From Nocardioides daedukensis (lineage in GTDB: Bacteria > Actinomycetota > Actinomycetes > Propionibacteriales > Nocardioidaceae), in the NCBI RefSeq assembly GCF_013408415.1, contig NZ_JACCAA010000001.1, positions 930,001 through 994,000 on the forward strand: a DNA stretch of 64,000 nucleotides. Reading direction: 5' to 3'. A program made the translations under genes and the position numbers. Shown piece after piece: positions 31,289 through 38,763 of this stretch. Position 1 is the stretch's first letter. Each line of letters starts with the position of its first letter. The notes below the pieces were generated by a model, which saw nothing but the letters and a program-made list of their open reading frames with translations, made no database searches and was not told the origin of the DNA.

Positions 31289-32404
31289 GTCAGGCCTGGG
31301 GATGGTGAACTCCCACTCGGTGCCCTGTCCGGCCCCGGTGAAGAGCTCTGCCCTGCCACCGAGGTCTGTGATGCGCCCGCGGATGGACGAGGCGACACCG
31401 AGGCGACCGGCCCGCCTGGCCTCCTCGAGGCGTCCGTCCGCGATGCCGGGGCCCTCGTCGCGCACGGTGACGGCGACGGCGTCGCCGAGATCCTCGAGCA
31501 ACACCCAGGCACGTGCGTCCTCGCCGACGTGCACCACCACGTTGTCCAGGCATGCCTGGACAACGGCGACGATCTCGGCGACGGTGTCCGCGGGCAGCTC
31601 GATCGTCGTACCCGGTGTGACGACGCTGGTGGTGGGCGGACGAGCGAGTCCGATCCGCTCCAGCTCGCCGGTGAGATCGGTCGGCGCGTCGGTCGTGTCC
31701 AGGGTGGCCTGCTGCCGGATCAAGGAGCGCAGGGCGTTCTCCTGCTCACCGGCGAGTCGGCCCAGCGTGGCCCCCTCGCCGCCGAGCTCGGCGCCCTTGC
31801 GCTGGACCAGGGCAAGCACCTGGAGCACCCCGTCGTGGACCGCGCGGGCGAGTCGCTCCCGCTCCCCGGCGATCGCGGCAGCCCGTTCCGCGGCGTCGCG
31901 CTCGCGGGCCATCCGTTGCAGGCTGCCGCACAGGAAGCCGACGATCGGTCCGGCGATCATCAACAGGAAGATGTGGCCGTAGTTGGTCTGGCTGATCTCC
32001 TGGCGCAGCAGCAGGTCGGTGGCGCACAGCAGCGTCGCCGCCACCAGGCCCCCGAGCATGCGCCAGTGCACGGCCCACGCCAACAGGGCGCCGGCGATCC
32101 AGAAGCCGGGGATCGACGCGTTGAACCATTCGGTCTTCACGAAAGGTGTGGAGATCAGCGCCGCGAGCGCGACAGCCAGGTCAAGGCCGAGCCAGAGCGG
32201 CGTACGTCGTGTGTGCTCGCTGAAGCGCCAGATGACCAGGACGGTCCACACCAGCATCGCTGCGAGGACACCCACACCCAGGCCGGGGTGCTGGAAGTTG
32301 TCATAACGGAAGATGTTCAGCCCGAGGGCGTTGCCGAGCAGCACCACCCGGAGCACGGCCAGGGCACGGAAGAGCCGGTCCTCGACGGCGATGTCGGAGG
32401 ACAC
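31286..32404 (-). CDS. membrane sensor histidine kinase (HisKA_3 type)
   Basis: A 372-residue kinase with about five membrane helices in residues 10-165 (for instance VGVLAAMLVWTVLVIWRF and GLVAATLLCATDLLL). The dimerisation/phospho-acceptor helix is ERLARAVHDGVLQVLALVQ with the phosphorylated His; the ATPase domain has VVQACLDNVVVHVG (N box) and VRDEGPGIADG (G1). This matches the actinobacterial MacS-like kinases. GTG start (VSSDIAVED). The partner should be the LuxR-type regulator two genes downstream. No periplasmic domain of size is present, so the signal is likely in or at the membrane. Confidence 0.9.
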   Translation of the reverse strand: MSSDIAVEDRLFRALAVLRVVLLGNALGLNIFRYDNFQHPGLGVGVLAAMLVWTVLVIWRFSEHTRRTPLWLGLDLAVALAALISTPFVKTEWFNASIPGFWIAGALLAWAVHWRMLGGLVAATLLCATDLLLRQEISQTNYGHIFLLMIAGPIVGFLCGSLQRMARERDAAERAAAIAGERERLARAVHDGVLQVLALVQRKGAELGGEGATLGRLAGEQENALRSLIRQQATLDTTDAPTDLTGELERIGLARPPTTSVVTPGTTIELPADTVAEIVAVVQACLDNVVVHVGEDARAWVLLEDLGDAVAVTVRDEGPGIADGRLEEARRAGRLGVASSIRGRITDLGGRAELFTGAGQGTEWEFTIPRPD

Positions 32405-32421
32405 CGGAACGGCTGGCCCGC

Positions 32422-33150
32422 TCAGGACGCCTTCTTCGTCTCGCCCTCGGCGGCCTTGGCGTCCTTCTCGAGACGCTTCGACTCCTCCTTGGCGCGCGCG
32501 GCATAGAGGTCGACGTATTCCTGCCCGGAGAGTCGCATGATCTCGTACATGATCTCGTCGGTGACCGATCGGAGGATGTAGCGGTCGTTCTCCATGCCCT
32601 CATAGCGGGAGAAGTCCAGCGGCTTGCCGTAACGCACGGCAGGCCTGATGATCCGGCCGAACTTCTTGCCGGGAGGCGCGACGACGTCGGTGCCGATCAC
32701 CGCCACCGGGATGACCGGGACGCCGGTCTCCAGGGCGAGGCGGGCGACGCCAGTCTTGCCGCGATAGAGGCGACCGTCGTGTGAGCGGGTGCCCTCGGGA
32801 TAGATACCGAAGAGCTCACCGCGCGCCAGCACCTGCTTCGCCGAGAGCAGTGCGCCCTCCGCGGCGTTGGCGCCGGACCTGTCGATCGGGATCTGGCCCG
32901 AGCCACGGAAGAAGTGCTTCTGGAACCAGCCCTTGAGTCCGGGCGAGTTGAAGTATTCGGCCTTCGCGACGAAGGAGACGCGACGCGACAGGGTGAGCGG
33001 CATGAAGAGCCAGTCGGCATAGGACAGGTGGTTGCTGGCCAGGATCGCCGGGCCGGTTTCGGGGACGTTGTCGAGATCTTGCGCGGTGGGCCGGAAGATG
33101 ACTCGCAAAATGGGCCCGAGGGCGATGAACTTCAAGAACCAGTAGAACAC
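32422..33150 (-). CDS. plsC: 1-acyl-sn-glycerol-3-phosphate acyltransferase
   Basis: Adds the second acyl chain to lysophosphatidic acid. The 242-residue protein has the acyltransferase motifs ILASNHLSYADWLFMP (HX4D), FGIYPEGTRSHDG and VIPVAVIG, with a hydrophobic N-terminal helix. The GTG at 33150 is preferred because AAGGAGG lies 9 nt upstream; the in-frame GTG at 33183 would add eleven residues with no ribosome site. The C-terminus is a Lys/Glu-rich tail (RLEKDAKAAEGETKKAS). It corresponds in place to Rv2182c of M. tuberculosis, as recalled. Confidence 0.92.
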   Translation of the reverse strand: MFYWFLKFIALGPILRVIFRPTAQDLDNVPETGPAILASNHLSYADWLFMPLTLSRRVSFVAKAEYFNSPGLKGWFQKHFFRGSGQIPIDRSGANAAEGALLSAKQVLARGELFGIYPEGTRSHDGRLYRGKTGVARLALETGVPVIPVAVIGTDVVAPPGKKFGRIIRPAVRYGKPLDFSRYEGMENDRYILRSVTDEIMYEIMRLSGQEYVDLYAARAKEESKRLEKDAKAAEGETKKAS

Positions 33151-33278
33151 CCGGTCGAACCTCCTTGGCGCGAGTTGCGACACCGCGCCATGCGGCGGTG
33201 GCCAGTGAAAACAGTAGCCCCATTACCGATCTTGTGGGGAGCCACCTCCGCGTGACGAAATGGTGCACAATCACACCC

Positions 33279-34073
33279 GTGTCCATTGACGACTTGGTCG
33301 CACCGCTCTCCGTGCCGGCCCGCCCAGAGTTGACCAACACTCCCTCGCAACGGGTCGGCGTCCTGCTGAGTCACGGGTTCACCGGCTCCCCGGCATCGAT
33401 GAAGCCGTGGGGCCGGTTCCTGGCCGAGCGGGGGTATGCCGTCGAGGTGCCGCTGCTGCCGGGCCACGGCACCACCTGGCAGGACATGAACACCACCACT
33501 TGGGACGACTGGTACGGCGAGATCGAGCGCGTCTTCGCCAAGCTGGTCGACGAGAATGACAAGGTCGTGGTCGGCGGTCTGTCCATGGGCGGAGCCCTGG
33601 CGTTGCGACTCGCGGCCAACCACCAGGAGTCGGTGCGCGGCCTGATGCTCGTCAACCCCGCCGTCGCGTCGAGCAACAAGCAGTTGCTCGCGGTTCCCCT
33701 GGTGCGCAGGCTGGTGGGGTCGATGCCCGGCATCGGCAATGACATCAAGTTGCCCGGCCAGGACGAGGTGGGCTATGCACGCACTCCGCTGCATGCGCTG
33801 CACTCGATGGTCAGGGCGTGGAAGCCGCTGCGTCGCGACCTGCACGACGTGATCGCGCCGATCCGGCTGTGGCGCTCGAGTGTCGACCACGTCGTGGACC
33901 CCTCGTCGGCACGGATCATCGCGGACTCGGTCGGCTCGCGTGAGGTGACCGAGCGCAGCCTGGCCAACAGCTATCACGTGGCCACGCTGGACAACGACGC
34001 GGAGACGATCTTCACCGAGTCGCTCGAGTTCATCCGCGGCGTGACCCACCCCCTGCGCCCCGAGTCCGCCTGA
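33279..34073 (+). CDS. alpha/beta-hydrolase (carboxylesterase / lysophospholipase type)
   Basis: A 264-residue serine hydrolase. VLLSHGFTGSPASMKPWG is the oxyanion region, VVGGLSMGGALALRLA holds the nucleophile Ser (GxSxG), SSVDHVVDPSSA the acid Asp, and ANSYHVATLDND the catalytic His. The layout matches thermostable carboxylesterase Est30 and monoacylglycerol lipases. The gene is divergent from plsC, and both act on acyl glycerides, a possible link. The GTG start (VSIDDLVAPL) is preceded by CACAAT 7 nt before, a weak leaderless-type box. The in-frame sequence upstream of it is not protein-like. Confidence 0.88.
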   Translation: MSIDDLVAPLSVPARPELTNTPSQRVGVLLSHGFTGSPASMKPWGRFLAERGYAVEVPLLPGHGTTWQDMNTTTWDDWYGEIERVFAKLVDENDKVVVGGLSMGGALALRLAANHQESVRGLMLVNPAVASSNKQLLAVPLVRRLVGSMPGIGNDIKLPGQDEVGYARTPLHALHSMVRAWKPLRRDLHDVIAPIRLWRSSVDHVVDPSSARIIADSVGSREVTERSLANSYHVATLDNDAETIFTESLEFIRGVTHPLRPESA

Positions 34074-34105
34074 GTCAGGAAGTCGAGCCACCTCCACCGC
34101 CCACG

Positions 34106-34111
34106 TATCCT
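34106..34111 (+). promoter_or_regulatory. -10 element of a leaderless-type promoter, small membrane protein
   Basis: TATCCT, 6-nt spacer, GTG at 34118. This favours GTG 34118 over the adjacent TTG 34115. Confidence 0.5.
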
Positions 34112-34117
34112 GAATTG

Positions 34118-34561
34118 GTGGAACCGCGCAACGAGGACGAGCTCTGGAAGGAGATCGTCGAGCACTACTCAGACCCGCCGACGATCGAGGCCGACGAGCC
34201 CGTCGCGGCTCCGCCGGATCGCGACGACGAGCCCGCGACGGCGTACGACGCTCTCCCGCAGCAGGAAGCTCCCGACCCGTTCCAGGACCCGGATCCACTC
34301 GGTGCCTTATGGCGCGAGGAGGAGCGCTTCGTCCCGCCCACCCCGCCGCCGCTTCCGATGCCCGAGCCAGCTCGGATGCTGGCGTGGATCGCACTTTTCG
34401 GTGCTCCCGTGCTGATGCTCGTCGCACTCGTCGCCGGGCGTCCTTTCACCGGGATCTGGGGCGTCCTGCTCGCAGCAGCGTTCGTCGGAGGCTTCGTCTA
34501 CCTGGTCAAGACGATGTCGAGCGAGCCGCGCGACCCGGGGGACAACGGCGCTCGTCTCTGA
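34118..34561 (+). CDS. small membrane protein, unknown function
   Basis: A 147-residue protein. Residues 1-80 are acidic and Pro-rich, probably disordered in the cytoplasm (EDELWKEIVEHYSDPP, PPTPPPLPMPEP). Two hydrophobic helices follow (MLAWIALFGAPVLMLVALVAG and GIWGVLLAAAFVGGFVYLV), then a short hydrophilic tail. No family is recognised beyond similar conserved hypotheticals expected in Nocardioides. It lies 44 nt after the esterase gene and converges with a glucokinase gene. Confidence 0.72.
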   Translation: MEPRNEDELWKEIVEHYSDPPTIEADEPVAAPPDRDDEPATAYDALPQQEAPDPFQDPDPLGALWREEERFVPPTPPPLPMPEPARMLAWIALFGAPVLMLVALVAGRPFTGIWGVLLAAAFVGGFVYLVKTMSSEPRDPGDNGARL

Positions 34562-34573
34562 GTCCGCGAGAGC

Positions 34574-35539
34574 TCACAGGGCAGCGCGCGAAACTCGTTG
34601 ACGGACCAGGTCCGCGGCCCCCACCAGACCGGCCGCCGGCCCGAACTTCGCCGCCACGACGGCAGGGACCAGGCGATGTCCAGCGCCGACCAGTGAGCGC
34701 ATCAGCGCGTTCCGGGCGGGCTCGAGCAGGCGGTCGCCCGCGGCCGAGACGCCTCCGCCGACGACGAGGACCTCGGGGTCGAAGGCAGCCGTCAGGTTGG
34801 CCAGGCCCACCCCCAGCCAGTCGCCGACGCTGCCGAACGCCTCGCGGGCGAGCAGGTCGCCCTCCTCGGCGGCATCGCTCACCATCGGTCCGGTCAGCGC
34901 GTCCCGGTTGCCGCCGCACATCTCCTCGAGCACCGATGGCCGAGTGCCCAGCTGTTCGCGGGCGAAGCGCACCAGGGCGCGTCCGGAGCAGTACTGCTCC
35001 CAGCACCCTCGTCCCCCGCACTCGCAGGGGGCCCCGTCGGGCACGACCTGCATGTGTCCGAACTCCCCCGCCATCCCGTTGGCGCCGCGGCGGACCCGCC
35101 GGTCCAGGATCAGCCCGCCCCCGATGCCGGTGCCCATGGTCACCACCAAGGCGTCCTCGGCTCCCGAGGCGGCGCCATACATCGCCTCAGCGTGTGCCGC
35201 AGCGGTCGCGTCGTTCTCCAGGGCCACGGGCACCTGCCAGCGTTCCTCGAGCCGGGCCCTGACCGGGGCATCGACCCACGGCAGGTGCGGCGCGAACATC
35301 ACCTTCTCCCCTGCCGCGTCGACGAAGCCTGCGGCGGCAAGCCCGACGCCCCGGACCTGGGTGTCCTCGGTGACTGCCCGGACGGCGTCGGTCAGGGCGT
35401 CCTCGAGCCTCGCCACCTCGACCCGTCGCCCGGGGGTGGCCCGCTGGGCGGTGCGCAGGATGCGTCCGCGATTGTCGACGATGCCGGCCAGCACCTTCGT
35501 CCCGCCGACGTCGATGCCGACATACACGCCTTCGCCCAT
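34574..35539 (-). CDS. ROK-family glucokinase, copy 1
   Basis: A 321-residue sugar kinase that would phosphorylate glucose to glucose 6-phosphate with ATP. YVGIDVGGTKVLAGIVD is phosphate 1, VALENDATAAAHAEAMYG carries the catalytic Asp, VVTMGTGIGGGLILD is phosphate 2, and EFGHMQVVPDGAPCECGGRGCWEQY holds the ROK zinc site (His plus three Cys). It has no N-terminal HTH, so it is an enzyme rather than a NagC-type repressor. Another ROK gene lies 35 nt upstream on the same strand. Substrate could be glucose or another hexose. Confidence 0.9.
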   Translation of the reverse strand: MGEGVYVGIDVGGTKVLAGIVDNRGRILRTAQRATPGRRVEVARLEDALTDAVRAVTEDTQVRGVGLAAAGFVDAAGEKVMFAPHLPWVDAPVRARLEERWQVPVALENDATAAAHAEAMYGAASGAEDALVVTMGTGIGGGLILDRRVRRGANGMAGEFGHMQVVPDGAPCECGGRGCWEQYCSGRALVRFAREQLGTRPSVLEEMCGGNRDALTGPMVSDAAEEGDLLAREAFGSVGDWLGVGLANLTAAFDPEVLVVGGGVSAAGDRLLEPARNALMRSLVGAGHRLVPAVVAAKFGPAAGLVGAADLVRQRVSRAAL

Positions 35540-35574
35540 GTCGGCGATTCTTTCAGGGCGACGGACGGCAGCGC

Positions 35575-36516
35575 TCAGTGGCGCGCCAGGTCGGCGGCGC
35601 CGATCAGGCCGGCGGTGTTGCCCAGGGTGGCCAGTCGGAAGTCCGCCACCGGGCGGTGCTGGCTGCCCGTGAGGTTGTCGATGTACGCCGACCGCATCGG
35701 CTCGATCAGCAGGTCACCGGCCTCGCACACCCCGCCGCCGATGACGATCACGCCCGGGTCGATGACGGCCGCGATCTGCGCGACGCCCTCACCGAGCCAG
35801 GTCCCCAGCTCGGCGAGGCGGGCGATTGCGAACTCGTCACCGGCCTTGGCGGCCTCGGTGATCATCGGTCCCTCGATCGCCTCGGGGTCACCGCCGACCT
35901 GGTCCAGCAGGTGTGCGGCCGAGGTGGGGTCCGAGGTCACAGCCTCGCGTGCGAAGCGCTCCAGGGCCGTGCCGGAGGCATATTGCTCGAGGCATCCGAA
36001 TCGACCACAGCCGCACTTGCGGCCGTTGCGCTCGACGCGGACGTGCCCGATCTCGCCGGCGATGCCGAATCCACCGCGGTGCAGGGCTCCGTCGAGGACC
36101 AGGCCGCCACCGACTCCGGTGCCGACGGCCACCATCAGCAGGTCGTCGGCGTCGGCCGCGGCACCGTGCGTGAACTCACCCCACGCGGCCGCGTTGCCGT
36201 CGTTCTCCACCACCACGGGCAGGTTGACCGACTCGCTCAGGACCGCCCGGAGCTCGACATCGCGCCAGGCCAGGTTCGGTGCGAACAGGACCGTCGAGCG
36301 CGCGGCATCGATGAACGCCGCTGCGGACACACCGACCGCCTCGATCCGGTGCCGCTCGGAGAGCCGCAGCACCATCTCGGTGATTGCCGCGACGATCGCC
36401 TGCGAGTCCTCGGCGGGTGACTCCGCCCGCACGGTCTCGAGGACGCGGCCGTCGGTGTCGACGACTCCGCCCGCGATCTTGGTGCCGCCGACGTCCACAC
36501 CGATGGTGAGCGACAC
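35575..36516 (-). CDS. glk: ROK-family glucokinase, copy 2
   Basis: A 313-residue ROK kinase similar to but clearly diverged from the next gene downstream. Motifs: TIGVDVGGTKIAGGVVD, VVVENDGNAAAWGEFTHG with the catalytic Asp, VAVGTGVGGGLVLDG, and EIGHVRVERNGRKCGCGRFGCLEQ with the zinc site. Tandem divergence suggests either different sugars or different kinetics. The GTG start (VSLTIGVD) has GGAGGAG upstream and comes 2 nt after the stop of the DUF5304-like gene, so it belongs to the run SRPBCC, ArsA-like, DUF5304-like, ROK 2, ROK 1. Confidence 0.9.
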   Translation of the reverse strand: MSLTIGVDVGGTKIAGGVVDTDGRVLETVRAESPAEDSQAIVAAITEMVLRLSERHRIEAVGVSAAAFIDAARSTVLFAPNLAWRDVELRAVLSESVNLPVVVENDGNAAAWGEFTHGAAADADDLLMVAVGTGVGGGLVLDGALHRGGFGIAGEIGHVRVERNGRKCGCGRFGCLEQYASGTALERFAREAVTSDPTSAAHLLDQVGGDPEAIEGPMITEAAKAGDEFAIARLAELGTWLGEGVAQIAAVIDPGVIVIGGGVCEAGDLLIEPMRSAYIDNLTGSQHRPVADFRLATLGNTAGLIGAADLARH

Positions 36517-36518
36517 GG

Positions 36519-36956
36519 CTACTCCTCCGGCCAGTCTTCGTCGAGGTTGATCTTCTCGATGTCCTCGCCCGCGGGCTTCTTCGTCCGGGCCTGGTCGGGC
36601 ACCACGGTCGCCATCAGCGCCGATGCGGCCTGCATCAGGTTGGCACTCGCCACCGCGAGGTGGGTCTTGACCTCGGGGCTGAGTCCGCGGACCGCGTGGA
36701 TCGTGCGGCACACAGGACAGAACGAGCACTCGGCGGAGTCGGTCGCAATGTGCTCGTTCACGTCGCGCAACGTGTGCGCGGCGTCCGAGGCCATGGAAGA
36801 GACGCCGTGGCCCAGGTCCTCGCCGTGGTCCTTGGCCCATCCGGAGAGCGCACCGAAGAGCTTCGCGGCCTCCTCGGCAACGGTGCCGATGGCATCCGGC
36901 CCGGCTGCGTCGGCCCCGGCCTGTCCAGGCTTCGGGCCCAAGTCGTCGTCGGTCAC
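36519..36956 (-). CDS. DUF5304-like small protein with a CxxC pair
   Basis: A 145-residue protein. The middle is helical (EEAAKLFGALSGWAKDHGEDL), and SAECSFCPVCRTIHAVRGLSPEVKTHL carries a CxxCxxC-like cluster and a helical follow-up as in actinobacterial DUF5304 proteins, which I recall as always next to an ArsA-like gene. The GTG start overlaps the ArsA-like stop (GTGA), so it is made together with that ATPase. The cysteines could bind zinc. The family name is tentative; the CDS is secure. Confidence 0.72.
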   Translation of the reverse strand: MTDDDLGPKPGQAGADAAGPDAIGTVAEEAAKLFGALSGWAKDHGEDLGHGVSSMASDAAHTLRDVNEHIATDSAECSFCPVCRTIHAVRGLSPEVKTHLAVASANLMQAASALMATVVPDQARTKKPAGEDIEKINLDEDWPEE

Positions 36957-38122
36957 GCTGTCGTCTCCTCGAATCGGACCTGCAGGGCGCCCTCGTCGAC
37001 CTTCGCGCCGCTGACCTTGAACCTGGACAGACCTGCAGGCAACGAGAGAAGACGACGATACGACCCCACGGTGACCACGAGCTCGTCGCCGTGCCGCTTG
37101 AGATCGACTTCGCCCCTGGTCACGAAGGGCAGGTCGAGCGTGAGCAGTGCTCCGGCCTCGGTCCTGATGACCTTCAGCGGCCCCGGCCCGGAGGGGACCG
37201 CCAACGGTTCGCTGCCGGCGTACACCTCCTCGGCGAGGGCGCGCAGGGCCTGGACACCGACCGGCTCGGACGGGCGGTACGTCGAGCGCCACTGCTCCAG
37301 GCCGGCGAAGGACTCCTCCATCTCGGCCAGGACCCGCGACTGCGCGGCGACCCAACCGGCGCGCCACTCGTCGCCCTCCTGCGCGGGGAAGATCCGGTTC
37401 GCCACCACGCCGTCGACGCGGTAGCCGAACAGGGACAAGGTGGTGAAGGACCGGCGGGCCTCGGCCAGCACGACCGTCTCGGGGGTGAGCACCAGGCGCA
37501 CACTCGCGTCCGGGCCGGAGAGCAGGTCGCGGACCTCGTCGAGCTCGCCGTGCAGCCGCTCGATCGCGTCGAAGACGGTGTCCTCGGGCATCGGCACCCC
37601 GGCAGCGCGGGTGAGCACCGGCTTGAGGGTGCGCACCATCCGCCGCCCGAACGGGAAGACGCGCTGCATGTACCAGCCGAGCGCTTCGGGCAGAGCCAGC
37701 AGTCGCAGCGTCTCGGCGGTGGGCGCGCAGTCGACGATGATCACGTCCCAGCCCCCCGATCGGGCGTGGAGGCGGAGCTCGAGCAGCGCGAAGATCTCCT
37801 CGGCACCGGGGATGACGGTCAGTTCCTCGGCAGCCACCGGGTCAACGCCGGCGACGTCGAGCACCGAGAGCAGATAGCCCTGTATGTCGGCCCACGACTG
37901 CTCGAAGCGGCGCTGTGCGTCGACCTGCTGGACGAAGAGGTTCGCGGCGACCTCGGTCGGTTCTGCACCCACCTCGGCCGCGAAGGCATCGGCCAGTGAG
38001 TGCGCGGCGTCAGTGGACAGCACGAGAGTGCGCAGGCCGCGCCCGGCAGCCATCGCGGCGGTGCCGGAGGCGATGGTCGACTTGCCGACTCCGCCCTTGC
38101 CGGTGAAGAGGAGGATCCGCAC
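36953..38122 (-). CDS. ArsA-like P-loop ATPase
   Basis: A 389-residue soluble ATPase of the ArsA/GET3 group. FTGKGGVGKSTIASGTAAMAAGRG is the deviant Walker A motif, VLSTDAAHSLADAF is switch I, and DVIIVDCAPTAETLRLLALPE is switch II. The C-terminal 80 residues (VDLKRHGDELVVTVGSYRRLLSLP) form a small Hsp20/alpha-crystallin-like beta domain typical of the actinobacterial subgroup. It lacks the metal-binding cysteines of the arsenite pump, so arsenic transport is unlikely; protein targeting or a chaperone role is more plausible. Coupled to the DUF5304-like gene. Confidence 0.9.
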   Translation of the reverse strand: MRILLFTGKGGVGKSTIASGTAAMAAGRGLRTLVLSTDAAHSLADAFAAEVGAEPTEVAANLFVQQVDAQRRFEQSWADIQGYLLSVLDVAGVDPVAAEELTVIPGAEEIFALLELRLHARSGGWDVIIVDCAPTAETLRLLALPEALGWYMQRVFPFGRRMVRTLKPVLTRAAGVPMPEDTVFDAIERLHGELDEVRDLLSGPDASVRLVLTPETVVLAEARRSFTTLSLFGYRVDGVVANRIFPAQEGDEWRAGWVAAQSRVLAEMEESFAGLEQWRSTYRPSEPVGVQALRALAEEVYAGSEPLAVPSGPGPLKVIRTEAGALLTLDLPFVTRGEVDLKRHGDELVVTVGSYRRLLSLPAGLSRFKVSGAKVDEGALQVRFEETTA

Positions 38123-38135
38123 GTTCAGCCGACGC

Positions 38136-38573
38136 TCACAGCGTCTCGACGCGCTTCTTCAGCCCCTTGAGCGCGGTGTCGATCAGGATCTTCTCGCCCT
38201 TGCGCTTCAGCATGCCGATCAACGGGATCGAGACGTCGAGCGCCAGGCGGTAGGTGACCTCGGTCGAGCCGTTGCCGAGGTCGCGCAACGTGTAGGCGCC
38301 GTCGAGGGCACGCAGCATCTTGCCCTCGGCCAGGGTCCAGGTGACCTCGCGGTCGCCGTCCCACTCGTAGGCGAGGGTGTAGTCGTCCTTGATCGGTGCG
38401 ACGTCGAGCTCGAAGTAGACCTCGGTGGCACGCCCGTCCGGGAAGGTTCCCTTCACCTCGACGGCCTTCATTCCCTTGGCCCACAGGGGGTATGCCGGGA
38501 AGTCGGCGATCACGTCCATCACGGCGGACGGCGGCGCGTCCACGACGATCGACGACGAAGTCTGCTCGGCCAT
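38136..38573 (-). CDS. SRPBCC (START-like) lipid-binding protein
   Basis: A 145-residue helix-grip protein: SSSIVVDAPPSAVMDVIADFPAYPLWAKGMKAVEV at the N-terminus and the long C-terminal helix IPLIGMLKRKGEKILIDTALKGLKKRVE. These proteins carry lipids or other hydrophobic ligands. ATG start with CAGGAG upstream. It is the first gene of the minus-strand run leading into the ArsA-like ATPase (13-nt gap) and is divergent from the acyl-CoA synthetase gene, consistent with a lipid-related theme; Rv2185c-Rv2187 in M. tuberculosis have a similar arrangement, as recalled. Confidence 0.87.
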   Translation of the reverse strand: MAEQTSSSIVVDAPPSAVMDVIADFPAYPLWAKGMKAVEVKGTFPDGRATEVYFELDVAPIKDDYTLAYEWDGDREVTWTLAEGKMLRALDGAYTLRDLGNGSTEVTYRLALDVSIPLIGMLKRKGEKILIDTALKGLKKRVETL

Positions 38574-38681
38574 CCGGTCTCTCCTGATTCCTCGGCCACG
38601 GTTGTTCGGCCCAGTCCAAGTATCGGCCCAGGTGTAGGTCCAAGTGGCGCGCCCATGGTGTCGCACCCGGACAGTTCGTGA

Positions 38682-38705
38682 GCGTACCGGATACCGGCGG
38701 TACGC
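38682..38705. promoter_or_regulatory. inverted repeat in the SRPBCC-fadD divergent region
   Basis: GCGTACCG and CGGTACGC, a perfect 8-bp inverted repeat with an 8-nt spacer that itself contains TACCGG. It is about 60 bp upstream of the acyl-CoA synthetase ATG. A TetR/FadR-type operator is a possibility; no regulator gene is adjacent. Confidence 0.4.
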
Positions 38706-38763
38706 GACCGGCCGGTAACGTGCGGACGACATCACCACCGACTTGATTCCCTAGGAGGCCGGC

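Noticed and set aside
34574-36516. ROK transcriptional repressors (NagC/XylR type)
   Set aside because: Both proteins begin directly with the phosphate-binding motif and have no N-terminal HTH domain.
36953-38122. Arsenic resistance cluster (ArsA with the ArsC-like gene at 6.5 kb)
   Set aside because: The ATPase lacks the metal-binding cysteines, the ArsC-like gene is 30 kb away, and no arsB, acr3 or arsR is present.
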